Translations under genes and position numbers: made by a program | The notes under the pieces: generated by a model | Told to the model about the DNA's origin: nothing | Seen by the model: only the letters and a program-made list of their open reading frames with translations | Databases searched by the model: none | Source: Solwaraspora sp. WMMD1047 | Lineage (GTDB): Bacteria; Actinomycetota; Actinomycetes; Mycobacteriales; Micromonosporaceae | Length of the DNA: 64,000 bases | Direction: 5' to 3' | Assembly (NCBI RefSeq): GCF_029626155.1 | Contig: NZ_JARUBL010000001.1 | Location: 6,538,501-6,602,500, forward strand | Part shown: one piece after another, positions 41,301 to 48,963 of the stretch | Position numbering within the stretch: the stretch's first letter is position 1 | Layout: the number at the start of each line of letters is the position of its first letter

Positions 41301-42372
41301 TCCGTACCGGCTCGAGGGGGCCAGCGGGTTGGCGGCCGACATGCTCTCCGCCGGCCGATACGCCGAGGCCCTCCAACTCAACCATGAGATCTGGAACCGG
41401 TGGCGCGGGGCGTTCGGTGACGACTTCCCCCGTACCCTCAGCGCCGCGAACAACGTCGCCCTGGCGGAGCGGCTCAACGGCAACTTTCCGGCGGCCGCCA
41501 AGATAGACGCGGAAACGCTGCGGCGCCGCCGCAAGACCCTTGGCGAACGCGACTACTGGACGCTGTTCTCCGCGATGAACTACGGCCGCGACCATCGTGA
41601 CCTCGGAAACTATCCGGCATCCCGAGAGTTGCTCGAGGAAGCCCTCGCCTCCTGCCGCGCCCGACTCGGCGAGGATCACCCACTCACCCTGCTGGTCGCG
41701 AAGAGCCTCACCGTCACGCTCCGACGGATGGGCCACCTGCCCGAAGCCAACGAGTTGGGTGCGGACACCCAGAAGCGGTCCCGCACCGTGCTCGGCCCCG
41801 GCGTCCGGGACACCGTCTCCTGCACCCTGGAGATCGCCTGCCTACGTTCCGCGATGGGCGACCACAGCGGGGCGCAGGAGCTGGCGCGACAGGTGCAGCG
41901 GTTCTACCGGGACAGCTACGGTCCGGCGAACCCGCACACCCTGGCCGCCGAGAACGACCTCGGCATCTTCCTGATGCGGGCCGGCGACGGCTGGTCCGCG
42001 CGCCCGATCCTGGCGGAGGCAGCCGGCAGGCTCGCCACCACCCTCGGCGGGGAACATCCGCACACCCTGGTCTGCCGGCTCAACCTGGCGAACGCCCTGC
42101 ACGCCACCGGCGATCTGACGGAGGCCAGACGCCTCGACGAGCTCAGCTACAGCCGGCTGGCGCCGCTCGGGCCGGAGCACCCGACGGTGATCGCCGCCGC
42201 TTCGAACCTCGCCGTCAGCCTTCGCGACACCGGCGCTCCCCAGGACGCCCGGCGCCAACTACAGGAGGCGCTCCGGCTCTCCCGGCAGGTACTTGGCGAC
42301 GACCACCCGAATACGCTGGCGATCCGCAACGGCGAACGCATCAACTCCGACATCGAGCCGGAGCCGCACTAG
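38389..42372 (+). CDS. fxsT: FxsT-type ATPase/TIR-like/STAND/TPR protein, copy 2
   Basis: 1327 residues with the same domain order as copy 1: ParA-like ATPase (FYSYKGGTGRTMALANVAWL, about 40-60; DWDLESPGLHRYF), a TIR-like insert (LVISYAARDRIWAEWIGSEL, about 366-386), NB-ARC with LLGLGGVGKTQVALEYAHRF (Walker A near 545), and C-terminal TPRs with repeated LGPDHPY/LGEDHPLTL/LGGEHPHTL motifs. An internal ATG after MSSTVRDG is possible, but the 1-bp overlap with fxsC supports the start used. It ends 12 bp from the convergent HExxH gene. Confidence 0.92.
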   Translation: MAPPSYTGPGSQMSSTVRDGATVAMTGPHGQERSGTIITFYSYKGGTGRTMALANVAWLLASNGYRVLTVDWDLESPGLHRYFHPFLVDKDLRDSHGVIDLVREYARAATRPTDGDSGLLDRAELTRLARIQRYASSLDFPFPGNGGIDLVPAGRQGPEYSARVSTFNWDDFYDRLGGAAFLTRLRDDLRGHYDFILIDSRTGLSDTAGICTVVLPDMLINCFTMSTQSIQGAVAVARSIRNLRRRPIRILPVPTRVEDGEQTKLERSRTHARRQFEEFVRALDRQDDDKYWGSVEIPYKPYYAYEEILSAFGDRPRQEGSLLAAYERLTSMIIDAPCELPATLAEPQRQRWLAEFEQRDPVTQRDLVISYAARDRIWAEWIGSELRRVSQPSRLMEQRASVAAVEHVDRMLVLISQESVRSPVAEQLWRRGRDREFPGGRFLVPVRLDSTAVPAPFEEREIVDLHSVSAARAREVLLAALGLHDLLSTGGESPSWPRFPALPPPICKISGRNPAFTGREAVLEELRVRLFRHTTAVPVVLLGLGGVGKTQVALEYAHRFAAHYDIVWWISADQPPIVRAELAKLAGPLRIPVGSTTNEQVDAVLQALRQGTRSPRWLIIFDNPESPEELRDFLPDGPGDVIITTRNPSWAQVGDAIEVGVFERAESVELISRRVAALPSTDAAAVAERLGDLPLVVEQAAAWLATTAMPVRSYLDLLDTRLSEVLAERPPPGYPNSAAATWSLSLERLRQNRPAAARLLELFSFFSPEPIPTWLLSTPRMVEDLVAVDRGMRDPMLHGSLIQDIGRYALARVDPAINSIRVHRLVQQVIRDAMSVEARAETRVQVQEILAAAGAARQGGPDDRDNWSTFEELRPHLVPSGTLDSRDDAVRQFVVDMVRYLTLSGDPAGAEELAVRADSRWSQLHADEDALSLRMRVQLANALRAAGRDSESLRISEAVLPLLDTLLGPDHPYRLEGASGLAADMLSAGRYAEALQLNHEIWNRWRGAFGDDFPRTLSAANNVALAERLNGNFPAAAKIDAETLRRRRKTLGERDYWTLFSAMNYGRDHRDLGNYPASRELLEEALASCRARLGEDHPLTLLVAKSLTVTLRRMGHLPEANELGADTQKRSRTVLGPGVRDTVSCTLEIACLRSAMGDHSGAQELARQVQRFYRDSYGPANPHTLAAENDLGIFLMRAGDGWSARPILAEAAGRLATTLGGEHPHTLVCRLNLANALHATGDLTEARRLDELSYSRLAPLGPEHPTVIAAASNLAVSLRDTGAPQDARRQLQEALRLSRQVLGDDHPNTLAIRNGERINSDIEPEPH

Positions 42373-42384
42373 GCCGGCCGGCAG

Positions 42385-44223
42385 CTACCGGGCGTGGCGC
42401 GAACGACGGCCAGAGTCAAGCCACCACCGCGCCACCTCGGCCGCGCCCACCCGGCCCTGTCCCGCGGCGTGCACCTGCCGGAGGAGGTCGATCTGCCGGG
42501 CCCACCGCTGGCCCACCCGCGCCGACCTCGCCGTCGCGACGGCGAAGCCGACCCAGCCGGAGTGGCAGCCGCCGTCGATCGCCGCCGCATAGGCCGCCCG
42601 GGCATCGCGGAACCGACCCGCAAGGTAGGCCCGGTCGCCGTCGCGAAGTGCTGGCTCGAAGGGCAGATCGGTGCCGGGCTCGGGCGGGCCGGCGCCTGCC
42701 GCCGCCGGATCGGGCTGCCCGGCCGGCGCCGCGCCGATGGTGCCGACCCGGATCATGCGGGCGAACGCCGGCTCCGCGGGACCTACGGCGACGGCCGCCG
42801 GCGGTGGCCGGTCCACCCGTACCACCGCCGCCGGATCGACCCGCAGCCATCGGGGCTTCGGCGCTCGCGCCAGTCGGGCCAGATCCTCGGGCTCCGGCCT
42901 GCCGTGTACGAGCCGCCACCGCACCTCGTACGCCAGGGCGGCATCGGCGGTCGCCCGGTCGATCTCCGTCGGCACCGGCTCCCGGCCCCAGCGGATCAGG
43001 GTGGCGCGCAGCTGGCCGGCGAACTGGCGACCGCGAGCGGTAAGTTCCGGGGCGGCGAGCAGACTGTCGGCCGCGAGCATCGTCAGCCGGCGCCAGAGCG
43101 CGAACTCGTAGTGGGCGGTGCGGACCGCCGGCCGCTCGACCAGCACCGTCCGTCGGCGTCGCCAGAAATCACAGACCCCGGTGTGCGCGTACGCCCCGTG
43201 CATGAGCGCATGGATCGGTCGCGGGTCGAGCCGCCACGGTGCGAAGTAGGAGCCGCTGCGCGACCGGTAGAGGCCGTGGATCTCCTCGACGGCGGAGAGC
43301 TTCATGTGCTGAAACTCGTGAATCATCGACATCGCCAGGTTCTCCGGATGCGCTGCCATCGAGACCGCCAACGACCCGAAGGCGCGGAACGAGGTCGCGC
43401 CCTGGCTGGTTCCCGCGGCCGTCTGCGCCAGTGGGGTCAGGGACTTCAGCGCCCTCCGCATGCCCGCCGCGTGCTCCGGGTGGTGCGCCACGATCAGTGC
43501 CCAGGCCCGGCGGCAGTGGTCGGCGAACCGTTCGGCATTCTCCTCGTCCAGCCGCTGCGCCACCTGCCACTGATAGCAGTCCCGGTTCGGATCCAGGTCC
43601 TCGATCGCCAGGACATGTCCGTCGGAGGCGCCTTCGACCCGCACCGAGCGGACCGGCTCCCAGCCCGGCGCCGGTTCGTCGACGGGGCGCGGCACCACCA
43701 CGGCACCGTGGCTGCCGGTGAAGACGACGCGGGAGCGATCAACGATGATCCGGACCTCCCCCGCGCCAAGGCCGACGGCGGCTCCCAAGGTGGGCAGTAC
43801 CACCACCCCGTCCCGGCTGGGCACGGTCAACTCGACCGGAATTCCGGCCTGGACGGCGGCGGCGACGGCGAGGGTGGTCAGGTGGCTCAGATCGTCGCGC
43901 AGGGCCGCGTTCGTGGTGGCCGCCGCCCCGGCCTGAGCGAGCCGGTTCAGCCAGGAACTCGCCCAGTTGTCGAAGAAGGGATACGCGAGGACCGCCCGGA
44001 CCACGTCTTTTCGGACGTGCTCGGCCTCGACCAACAACTCGACCGCGGCCCCGACCGTCGCCGCAAGCTCGGAACCGGCCACACACTGGATGATCGCCAG
44101 CAACAGCAGGCGCCGTTTGGAGCGCTGACTCGCGGCGAGAACCTCGATGGCGTCGGGCCGCCCGTGGCCCGACGCAATGCTGAGGAACTGGGAATGGGAC
44201 AACCGGTACAGCTCAACATTCAT
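42385..44223 (-). CDS. HExxH-motif putative peptide modification enzyme (alpha-ketoglutarate-dependent type)
   Basis: 612 residues. The metal motif is MSMIHEFQHMKLSAVEEIHG (HEFQH). The N-terminus (LSHSQFLSIASG ... ASQRSKRRLLLLAIIQCVAG) matches the HExxH family found with Fxs loci; fused radical SAM-HExxH homologues have been shown to beta-hydroxylate peptides using iron and alpha-ketoglutarate. The C-terminal ~130 residues are Pro/Ala-rich then TPR-like (DGDRAYLAGRFRDARAAYAA). It probably acts on the FxsA product or on a peptide encoded just upstream. Convergent with fxsT copy 2. Confidence 0.87.
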   Translation of the reverse strand: MNVELYRLSHSQFLSIASGHGRPDAIEVLAASQRSKRRLLLLAIIQCVAGSELAATVGAAVELLVEAEHVRKDVVRAVLAYPFFDNWASSWLNRLAQAGAAATTNAALRDDLSHLTTLAVAAAVQAGIPVELTVPSRDGVVVLPTLGAAVGLGAGEVRIIVDRSRVVFTGSHGAVVVPRPVDEPAPGWEPVRSVRVEGASDGHVLAIEDLDPNRDCYQWQVAQRLDEENAERFADHCRRAWALIVAHHPEHAAGMRRALKSLTPLAQTAAGTSQGATSFRAFGSLAVSMAAHPENLAMSMIHEFQHMKLSAVEEIHGLYRSRSGSYFAPWRLDPRPIHALMHGAYAHTGVCDFWRRRRTVLVERPAVRTAHYEFALWRRLTMLAADSLLAAPELTARGRQFAGQLRATLIRWGREPVPTEIDRATADAALAYEVRWRLVHGRPEPEDLARLARAPKPRWLRVDPAAVVRVDRPPPAAVAVGPAEPAFARMIRVGTIGAAPAGQPDPAAAGAGPPEPGTDLPFEPALRDGDRAYLAGRFRDARAAYAAAIDGGCHSGWVGFAVATARSARVGQRWARQIDLLRQVHAAGQGRVGAAEVARWWLDSGRRSRHAR

Positions 44224-44299
44224 GCGCGTCCGTCGCCCACGAATCGCCGAGCCGGAACGTCGTCGGGACCGACGCCTGAGCCATTGCCTCGGATGCCAT
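44213..44299 (-). CDS. Candidate 28-aa peptide overlapping the HExxH gene start
   Basis: ATG 44299-44297 has GGAAGG 9 bp upstream. The peptide starts MASEAMAQASVPTTFRLG and ends with Asp-Ser-Trp-Ala-Thr-Asp-Ala-His-Glu-Cys. Its last codons overlap the HExxH start (ATGAATGTTGA), a coupling arrangement. It holds a Trp-Ala-Thr-Asp that a peptide-modifying enzyme might use. It may equally be chance or only a coupling ORF. Confidence 0.35.
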   Translation of the reverse strand: MASEAMAQASVPTTFRLGDSWATDAHEC

Positions 44300-44330
44300 C
44301 GTCAGGAACCTTCCGCACGCGATTCGACGC

Positions 44331-44513
44331 TTACGTCAGCTCCTCGACCGAGGCGGTGCCGCGCCGGCCAGGCGGGGGAGCTCGCGGTGTACCGCAGCCG
44401 GTAAGGGCGAGCCGGCCGGCAGCGGGCACCGACAGGAGCCGCGCCCTTGCCGCCCCGACGTCATTTATCTGCACCGATGTTAGTTCCCGTTGGAGGTCTT
44501 GCCGAGACGGCAC
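44331..44513 (-). CDS. Candidate 60-aa small ORF upstream of the HExxH gene
   Basis: GTG 44513 opens a frame starting MPSRQDLQRELTSVQINDVG and ending ASVEELT, same strand as the HExxH gene and 107 bp before it. The N-terminal half looks like a helical leader; no clear ribosome-binding site is seen. The rest of the 44224-44573 gap shows nothing else. Confidence 0.28.
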   Translation of the reverse strand: MPSRQDLQRELTSVQINDVGAARARLLSVPAAGRLALTGCGTPRAPPPGRRGTASVEELT

Positions 44514-44573
44514 TGACCGCGGTCGGCCCCGCGAAACCGGTCCGACCCGGCTGGTCCAGGTGCCGCAGTCCGA

Positions 44574-45608
44574 TCAGGACGGCAGGGGCCCGGCCTCCGG
44601 TGGCACCGCCCGGCGGGCGGGGCGGGCGCCGGAGAGCACCACGATGGCGACGCCGACCAGCAGCAGGCCCAGTCCGGGGAGCGCAGCCGCCCGGGGCAGC
44701 TGACCCAGCCAGACCCAGGCGATCAACGCGGCCCCGGGTGCCTCCAGCAGGATCAGGACGCTGATCGTGGTGGCCGAGATCCGGCGCAGCGCGTAGCTGA
44801 ACATCGAATGGCCGAGCAGTTGGGCGCCGACCACCAGGCCGAGGATGGCCAGCCAGGTGGGGCCGTCGAATCCGGTCAGCCGCACCCCGCCGAGCAGGCA
44901 GCCCACCAGCAGCGCGAACGCGCAGACCCCGTAGCAGATGGTGGTGTAGGTGGTGGTGCTGAGGGTGACCCGGGCCCGCTCGCCGAGGGCGGTGTAGACC
45001 GCTGCCGCGAGGCCGCCGAGCACCGCCAGCAGATCACCGGCGAACGCCCGGCCGGAGGTGCCGAAGTCGGCGCCGGTCGCCCAGCCGGCGCCGAGCACCG
45101 CCACCACGATCCCGATCCAGGCCGCGACCGGCAGCCGCCGGCCCTGGCCGAGCGCGATGAGTCCCTGCCAGATCGGCTGGGTGCCGACCAGGGCGGCGGC
45201 CGCGGCCACCGAGGTGAGCTGGGCGCTCGGCATCCAGGTGGCGAAGTGGGCCGCGAGGGCCAGCCCGGCCAGTACGCAGTAGCCCGCGGTCCGGCGTCCG
45301 GCCGCGGTGGCCAGCAGCCGGAGCTCGGCCCGGCGTCGGAGCAGCGCGAACGGGCCGAGCACCGCCGCCGCGAGGATGTTGCGCCAGAACGCGAGGGCCA
45401 GGGCAGGGGCCGCCGCGAAGGCGATCAGCGGGGCTGAGGAGGAGACGGCGAGCAGTGCGAGCAGCACCGCGGCGCCGGAGAGCGGGTGGCTGGCCGGCCG
45501 GACCGGCTCGTCGGCTCCGGCCGGCCCGGGGGACGCGGTCGGCACGAAGAAATCGTCACACGTAACAACGGGTGACTTTTCGATAGACGAGACGTTACGA
45601 TTCCTCAC
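44574..45608 (-). CDS. EamA/DMT-family transporter
   Basis: 344 residues from GTG 45608 (a GTG at 45566 is an alternative and would remove 14 residues). Ten hydrophobic segments in two repeated halves fit the drug/metabolite transporter fold, e.g. VLLALLAVSSSAPLIAFAAA, TSVAAAAALVGTQPIWQGLI, TISVLILLEAPGAALIAWVW. The substrate is unknown. It is divergent from the HAD gene across a short region holding GTCAC/GTGAC and CGTAAC/GTTACG inverted repeats (45555-45600). Confidence 0.9.
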   Translation of the reverse strand: MRNRNVSSIEKSPVVTCDDFFVPTASPGPAGADEPVRPASHPLSGAAVLLALLAVSSSAPLIAFAAAPALALAFWRNILAAAVLGPFALLRRRAELRLLATAAGRRTAGYCVLAGLALAAHFATWMPSAQLTSVAAAAALVGTQPIWQGLIALGQGRRLPVAAWIGIVVAVLGAGWATGADFGTSGRAFAGDLLAVLGGLAAAVYTALGERARVTLSTTTYTTICYGVCAFALLVGCLLGGVRLTGFDGPTWLAILGLVVGAQLLGHSMFSYALRRISATTISVLILLEAPGAALIAWVWLGQLPRAAALPGLGLLLVGVAIVVLSGARPARRAVPPEAGPLPS

Positions 45609-45652
45609 GATCCGCGCTCATCCACACACTCCACGTCCGGAGGTTGGTTCGC

Positions 45653-46396
45653 GTGCCCCACTTCCGCGCGGTGATCTTCGACTTTTTCGGAACCCTCAGT
45701 CACGCCGTCGAGCGGGGAAGGCGGCACGACGTGGTCGCCGACCTGCTCGGCTGTGACCGGCAGGCGCTCATCCACGTACTCGATCGGTCTTTTCCGGTCC
45801 GGGCCAGCGGTCAGCTCGGGGACGCGCGGGCCAGCCTGCGGTGGCTCTGCCGGCGGCTCGGGACCAGGCCGACCGACGCCGCGCTGGACGCCGCGCTGGC
45901 GGCCCGGCTGGACGCCGTCCGGGCCGACATCCGGCTGCGGGCGGACGCGGTCGAAACGCTGCGGGCGCTGCGCCGCGGCGGGCTGCGGACCGGCCTGATC
46001 AGCGACTGCACCCACGAGTTGCCGGTCATCCTGCCCGACCTGCCGGTCTTTCCGCTGCTGGACATCCGGGTCCTGTCGGTCGAGGAGGGCAGGTGCAAGC
46101 CCGACCCGGCGCTCTACCTGGCCGCCTGCGCCCGGCTCGCGGTGGCGCCGCCGGACTGCCTCTACGTCGGCGACGGTGGTGGCCGGGAGCTGACCGGGGC
46201 GATCCGGGCTGGCCTGTCCGCGGTCCGGCTGGCCGCCCCGGACCTTGCCGGTCATCTGGTCTTCGATCCGGATCTGGCCTGGTCGGGTCCGCTGGTGCGG
46301 TCCCTGGCCGAGGTGGTGGCGCTGGCGACGGGCGACGACCCGGCCACCGGGGACGGCCGAGCACCGGCCGCGACCGGGACGTCAGTCCAGGGCTGA
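45653..46396 (+). CDS. HAD-family hydrolase
   Basis: 247 residues. GTG 45653 is favoured over TTG 45644 because GGAGG at 45639-45643 is then 9 bp away. HAD motifs: FDFFGTLS (motif I; the nucleophile Asp is kept and the second aspartate position is Gly-Thr region as FDFFGT), LISDCTHE (II), EGRCKPDPALY (III Lys), YVGDGGGRELTGA (IV). It is a phosphatase-type enzyme of unknown substrate. Motif I reads DFFGT where many members have DxDGT, as in haloacid-type and epoxide-type subgroups. Confidence 0.9.
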   Translation: MPHFRAVIFDFFGTLSHAVERGRRHDVVADLLGCDRQALIHVLDRSFPVRASGQLGDARASLRWLCRRLGTRPTDAALDAALAARLDAVRADIRLRADAVETLRALRRGGLRTGLISDCTHELPVILPDLPVFPLLDIRVLSVEEGRCKPDPALYLAACARLAVAPPDCLYVGDGGGRELTGAIRAGLSAVRLAAPDLAGHLVFDPDLAWSGPLVRSLAEVVALATGDDPATGDGRAPAATGTSVQG

Positions 46397-46410
46397 CCCG
46401 GGTCGGCCGG

Positions 46411-46926
46411 TCACCGCCGGCGGACCCGGTGCAGCCGGAACGGGTTGCGGGGCCGGCGGACCGCACCGGTCGGTCGGGGCGGTTCCGCGAGCGAGTCGTC
46501 GGGCAGCGTGGCACCGGCGGCCAGCGGCGCGTCCACCGGCACCAACCGACTGAGTACGCACTCCGCGGCCCACCGCTCGACCAGCTCGGCCGCGGACCCG
46601 GGCGCGTTCAGGCGCTTGGCCGCGACCAGCGGGGCCGCCTCGGTCCACAGCTGGCTGCCGGGCTCCACCCGACGGACCTCCGCCCGCCAGGTGACGATCC
46701 GGCCGCCATGGTCCCCGCGCAGCGTCACGGTCGCGGTGCTCGCCTCGGCCAGTCCCGGCGCGGCCTGCTCACCCGGGCCACTGGCCACGTAGAGCGCCCC
46801 GTCCAGCGGTACGCACCACAGGCCGACGGCCGGTCCGTCGGCGACCGCCACCCAGGCGATCGCCGCCTTCTTCATCGCCTCGGCCACCAGCGGGGCGGGC
46901 GTGCTCTCGGCTACCTCGTCGGTCAC
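46411..46926 (-). CDS. Pyridoxamine 5'-phosphate oxidase-like split-barrel protein
   Basis: 171 residues. The pattern of strands (AAIAWVAVADGPAVGLWCVP, GALYVASGPGEQ, TATVTLRGDHGGRIVTWRAE) resembles the FMN/F420-binding split barrel, but cofactor residues could not be assigned. The C-terminal ~25 residues are Arg-rich. Adjacent to the convergent HAD gene. Moderately sure about the fold, unsure about function. Confidence 0.55.
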   Translation of the reverse strand: MTDEVAESTPAPLVAEAMKKAAIAWVAVADGPAVGLWCVPLDGALYVASGPGEQAAPGLAEASTATVTLRGDHGGRIVTWRAEVRRVEPGSQLWTEAAPLVAAKRLNAPGSAAELVERWAAECVLSRLVPVDAPLAAGATLPDDSLAEPPRPTGAVRRPRNPFRLHRVRRR

Positions 46927-47010
46927 CCCTCGTATCCTGCCTCACCTCGCGCCGGACCGGGCGGCCCGACGGTTGCCTACCGGCGCTGCCGGGCCGCATA
47001 GGCTGGGCCG

Positions 47011-48273
47011 GTGACGACTCCGAACCGGGTCTACATCGCCCGCCTCGCCGGGCTCACCGTCTTCGACCCCAACGGTGACCAGGTCGGCCGGGTTCGCGAC
47101 GCGGTGGCCCGGCTGCGTACCACGGTCACCCGGCCACCGCAGGTGGTCGGGCTGGTGGCCGAGATGCCGATGCGCCGGCGGATCTTCCTGTCCATCAACC
47201 GGATCACCTCGATCGACGCCGAGTCGGTGGTGCTCGGCACCGGCACGCTCAACCTGCGCCGGTTCGAGAAGCGGCCCAACGAGCTGCTGGTCCTGGCCGA
47301 CCTGCTCGACCGCCGGGTCCAGATCGAGTCGAACGGCCGGCCGGGCACGGTGGTGGACGTCGCGATGGAGACCAACCGCAACGGTGAGTGGACGCTGACC
47401 CGGGTCGCGGTCCGCGAGCAGACCGGCCGGCTCAGCCGGCGGGGCCACCTCCACCAGCTGGAGTGGGAGAAGGCCCGCGGCCTGATCGGCCTCTCCGAGA
47501 CCCGGGGTACGGCGAACCTGCTCGCGGTGCTGGAGGGGATGCGGGCGGCGGACCTGGCCAACGCCCTGCAGGACCTGCCCGACCGGCGGCGGGACGAGGT
47601 GGCCGCCGCGCTCGACGACGAACGGCTCGCAGACGTGCTGGGCGAGTTGCCGGAGCGCGACCAGGTGGAGATCCTCACCGCGCTCGGCCGGGAACGGGCC
47701 GCCGACGTCCTGGAGGAGATGGACCCGGACGACGCGGCCGACCTGCTCAGCGAGCTCCCGCCACCGGAGCAGGAGGTGCTGCTGGACCTGATGGAGCCGG
47801 ACGAGGCGGACCCGGTCCGGCAACTGCTCAAGTACAAGCCCGGCACGGCCGGCAGCGTGATGACCAGCGAGCCGATCATCCTGCCGCCGGACGCCACGGT
47901 GGCCGAGGCGTTGGCCCGCATCCGGGAGCCGCAGCTCTCCCCGGCGGTGGCCGCCCAGGTCTTCGTGGCGCGGGCGCCGCTGGCCACCCCGACCGGCCGC
48001 TACCTCGGCATGGTGCACTTCCAGCGGCTGCTGCGCGAACCCCCGGCGGAGCTGGTCGGCGGGGTGGTCGTGAACGACATCGACCCGCTGCAGCCGGGCA
48101 CCCCGCTGCCGGAGATCACCCGCCGGATGGCCACCTACGACCTGGTGGCGATGCCGGTGGTGGACGCCACGAACCGGCTGCTCGGCGCGGTCACCGTCGA
48201 CGACGTGCTGGACCAAACGCTTCCCGCCGACTGGCGGGACCGCGACGCACCGGTGGGGAGCACAGATGGCTGA
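47011..48273 (+). CDS. MgtE N-terminal/CBS-domain protein without membrane part
   Basis: 420 residues. A PRC-barrel-like N-terminus (TVFDPNGDQVGRVRDAV) is followed by the MgtE_N superhelix (AADLANALQDLPDRRRDEVA ... AADVLEEMDPDDAADLLSEL) and two CBS domains (GSVMTSEPIILPPDATVAEA; ATYDLVAMPVVDATNRLLGA). The transport domain of MgtE is absent, so it is likely a Mg/nucleotide sensor. It is the counterpart of Rv1232c and overlaps the DUF1003 gene by 8 bp. Confidence 0.92.
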   Translation: MTTPNRVYIARLAGLTVFDPNGDQVGRVRDAVARLRTTVTRPPQVVGLVAEMPMRRRIFLSINRITSIDAESVVLGTGTLNLRRFEKRPNELLVLADLLDRRVQIESNGRPGTVVDVAMETNRNGEWTLTRVAVREQTGRLSRRGHLHQLEWEKARGLIGLSETRGTANLLAVLEGMRAADLANALQDLPDRRRDEVAAALDDERLADVLGELPERDQVEILTALGRERAADVLEEMDPDDAADLLSELPPPEQEVLLDLMEPDEADPVRQLLKYKPGTAGSVMTSEPIILPPDATVAEALARIREPQLSPAVAAQVFVARAPLATPTGRYLGMVHFQRLLREPPAELVGGVVVNDIDPLQPGTPLPEITRRMATYDLVAMPVVDATNRLLGAVTVDDVLDQTLPADWRDRDAPVGSTDG

Positions 48274-48889
48274 GCCGCGTCGCGTCCCCCGCCTGGACCA
48301 GCCGCGCGAACCGCAGCGGATCCGGCTGCCCCGGTTCGACCCGGAGGCCTTCGGCCGGTGGTCCGAAGGGATCGCCCGTTACATGGGCACGGCCAAGTTC
48401 CTCGTCTACATGACCGTGCTCATCGCGCTCTGGCTGGGCTGGAACTCGCTCGCGCCGCCGTCGATGCAGTTCGACCCCTATACCTTCACCTTCCTCACCC
48501 TGGTGCTGTCCCTGCAGGCGTCCTACGCCGCGCCGCTGATCCTGCTCGCCCAGAACCGGCAGGCCGACCGGGACCGGCTCGCCATGGAGGAGGACCGCCG
48601 GCGGGCCACCATGCAGAAGGCCGACACCGAGTACCTGGCCCGGGAGATCGCCGCCCTGCGGATCGCGCTCGGCGACGTGGCCACTCGCGACTTCGTCCGC
48701 AACGAGCTGGCCCGGTTGGTGGAGGAGCTGGACGAGCAGGCCCAACGCCGGCAGCGCCTGGACCGCCGGGACTACCGCCGGGAGATCGAGCGGACCCTGC
48801 AGCCCGCCCGGCCGGGCTCGGCCGCCGACGGTCACCCCGGCGCCCGACCGGGCGACGAGGAACCCCGGGACGAGGTCGACGGGGACTGA
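48266..48889 (+). CDS. DUF1003 membrane protein
   Basis: 207 residues. Two membrane helices (FLVYMTVLIALWLGWNSL and FTFLTLVLSLQASYAAPLIL) with the DUF1003 signature YAAPLILLAQNRQADRDR at the end of the second, then an acidic coiled-coil-like tail. Counterpart of Rv1231c; the 8-bp overlap with the MgtE_N/CBS gene suggests they act together in the membrane, perhaps in Mg homeostasis. Confidence 0.92.
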   Translation: MAEPRRVPRLDQPREPQRIRLPRFDPEAFGRWSEGIARYMGTAKFLVYMTVLIALWLGWNSLAPPSMQFDPYTFTFLTLVLSLQASYAAPLILLAQNRQADRDRLAMEEDRRRATMQKADTEYLAREIAALRIALGDVATRDFVRNELARLVEELDEQAQRRQRLDRRDYRREIERTLQPARPGSAADGHPGARPGDEEPRDEVDGD

Positions 48890-48963
48890 GGTGAAGGGCG
48901 ACTGGCTCACACCCGCCGCCGCCGTCACCCGGCGCACCCGGCACGCGACGTAGCATGGCCACC

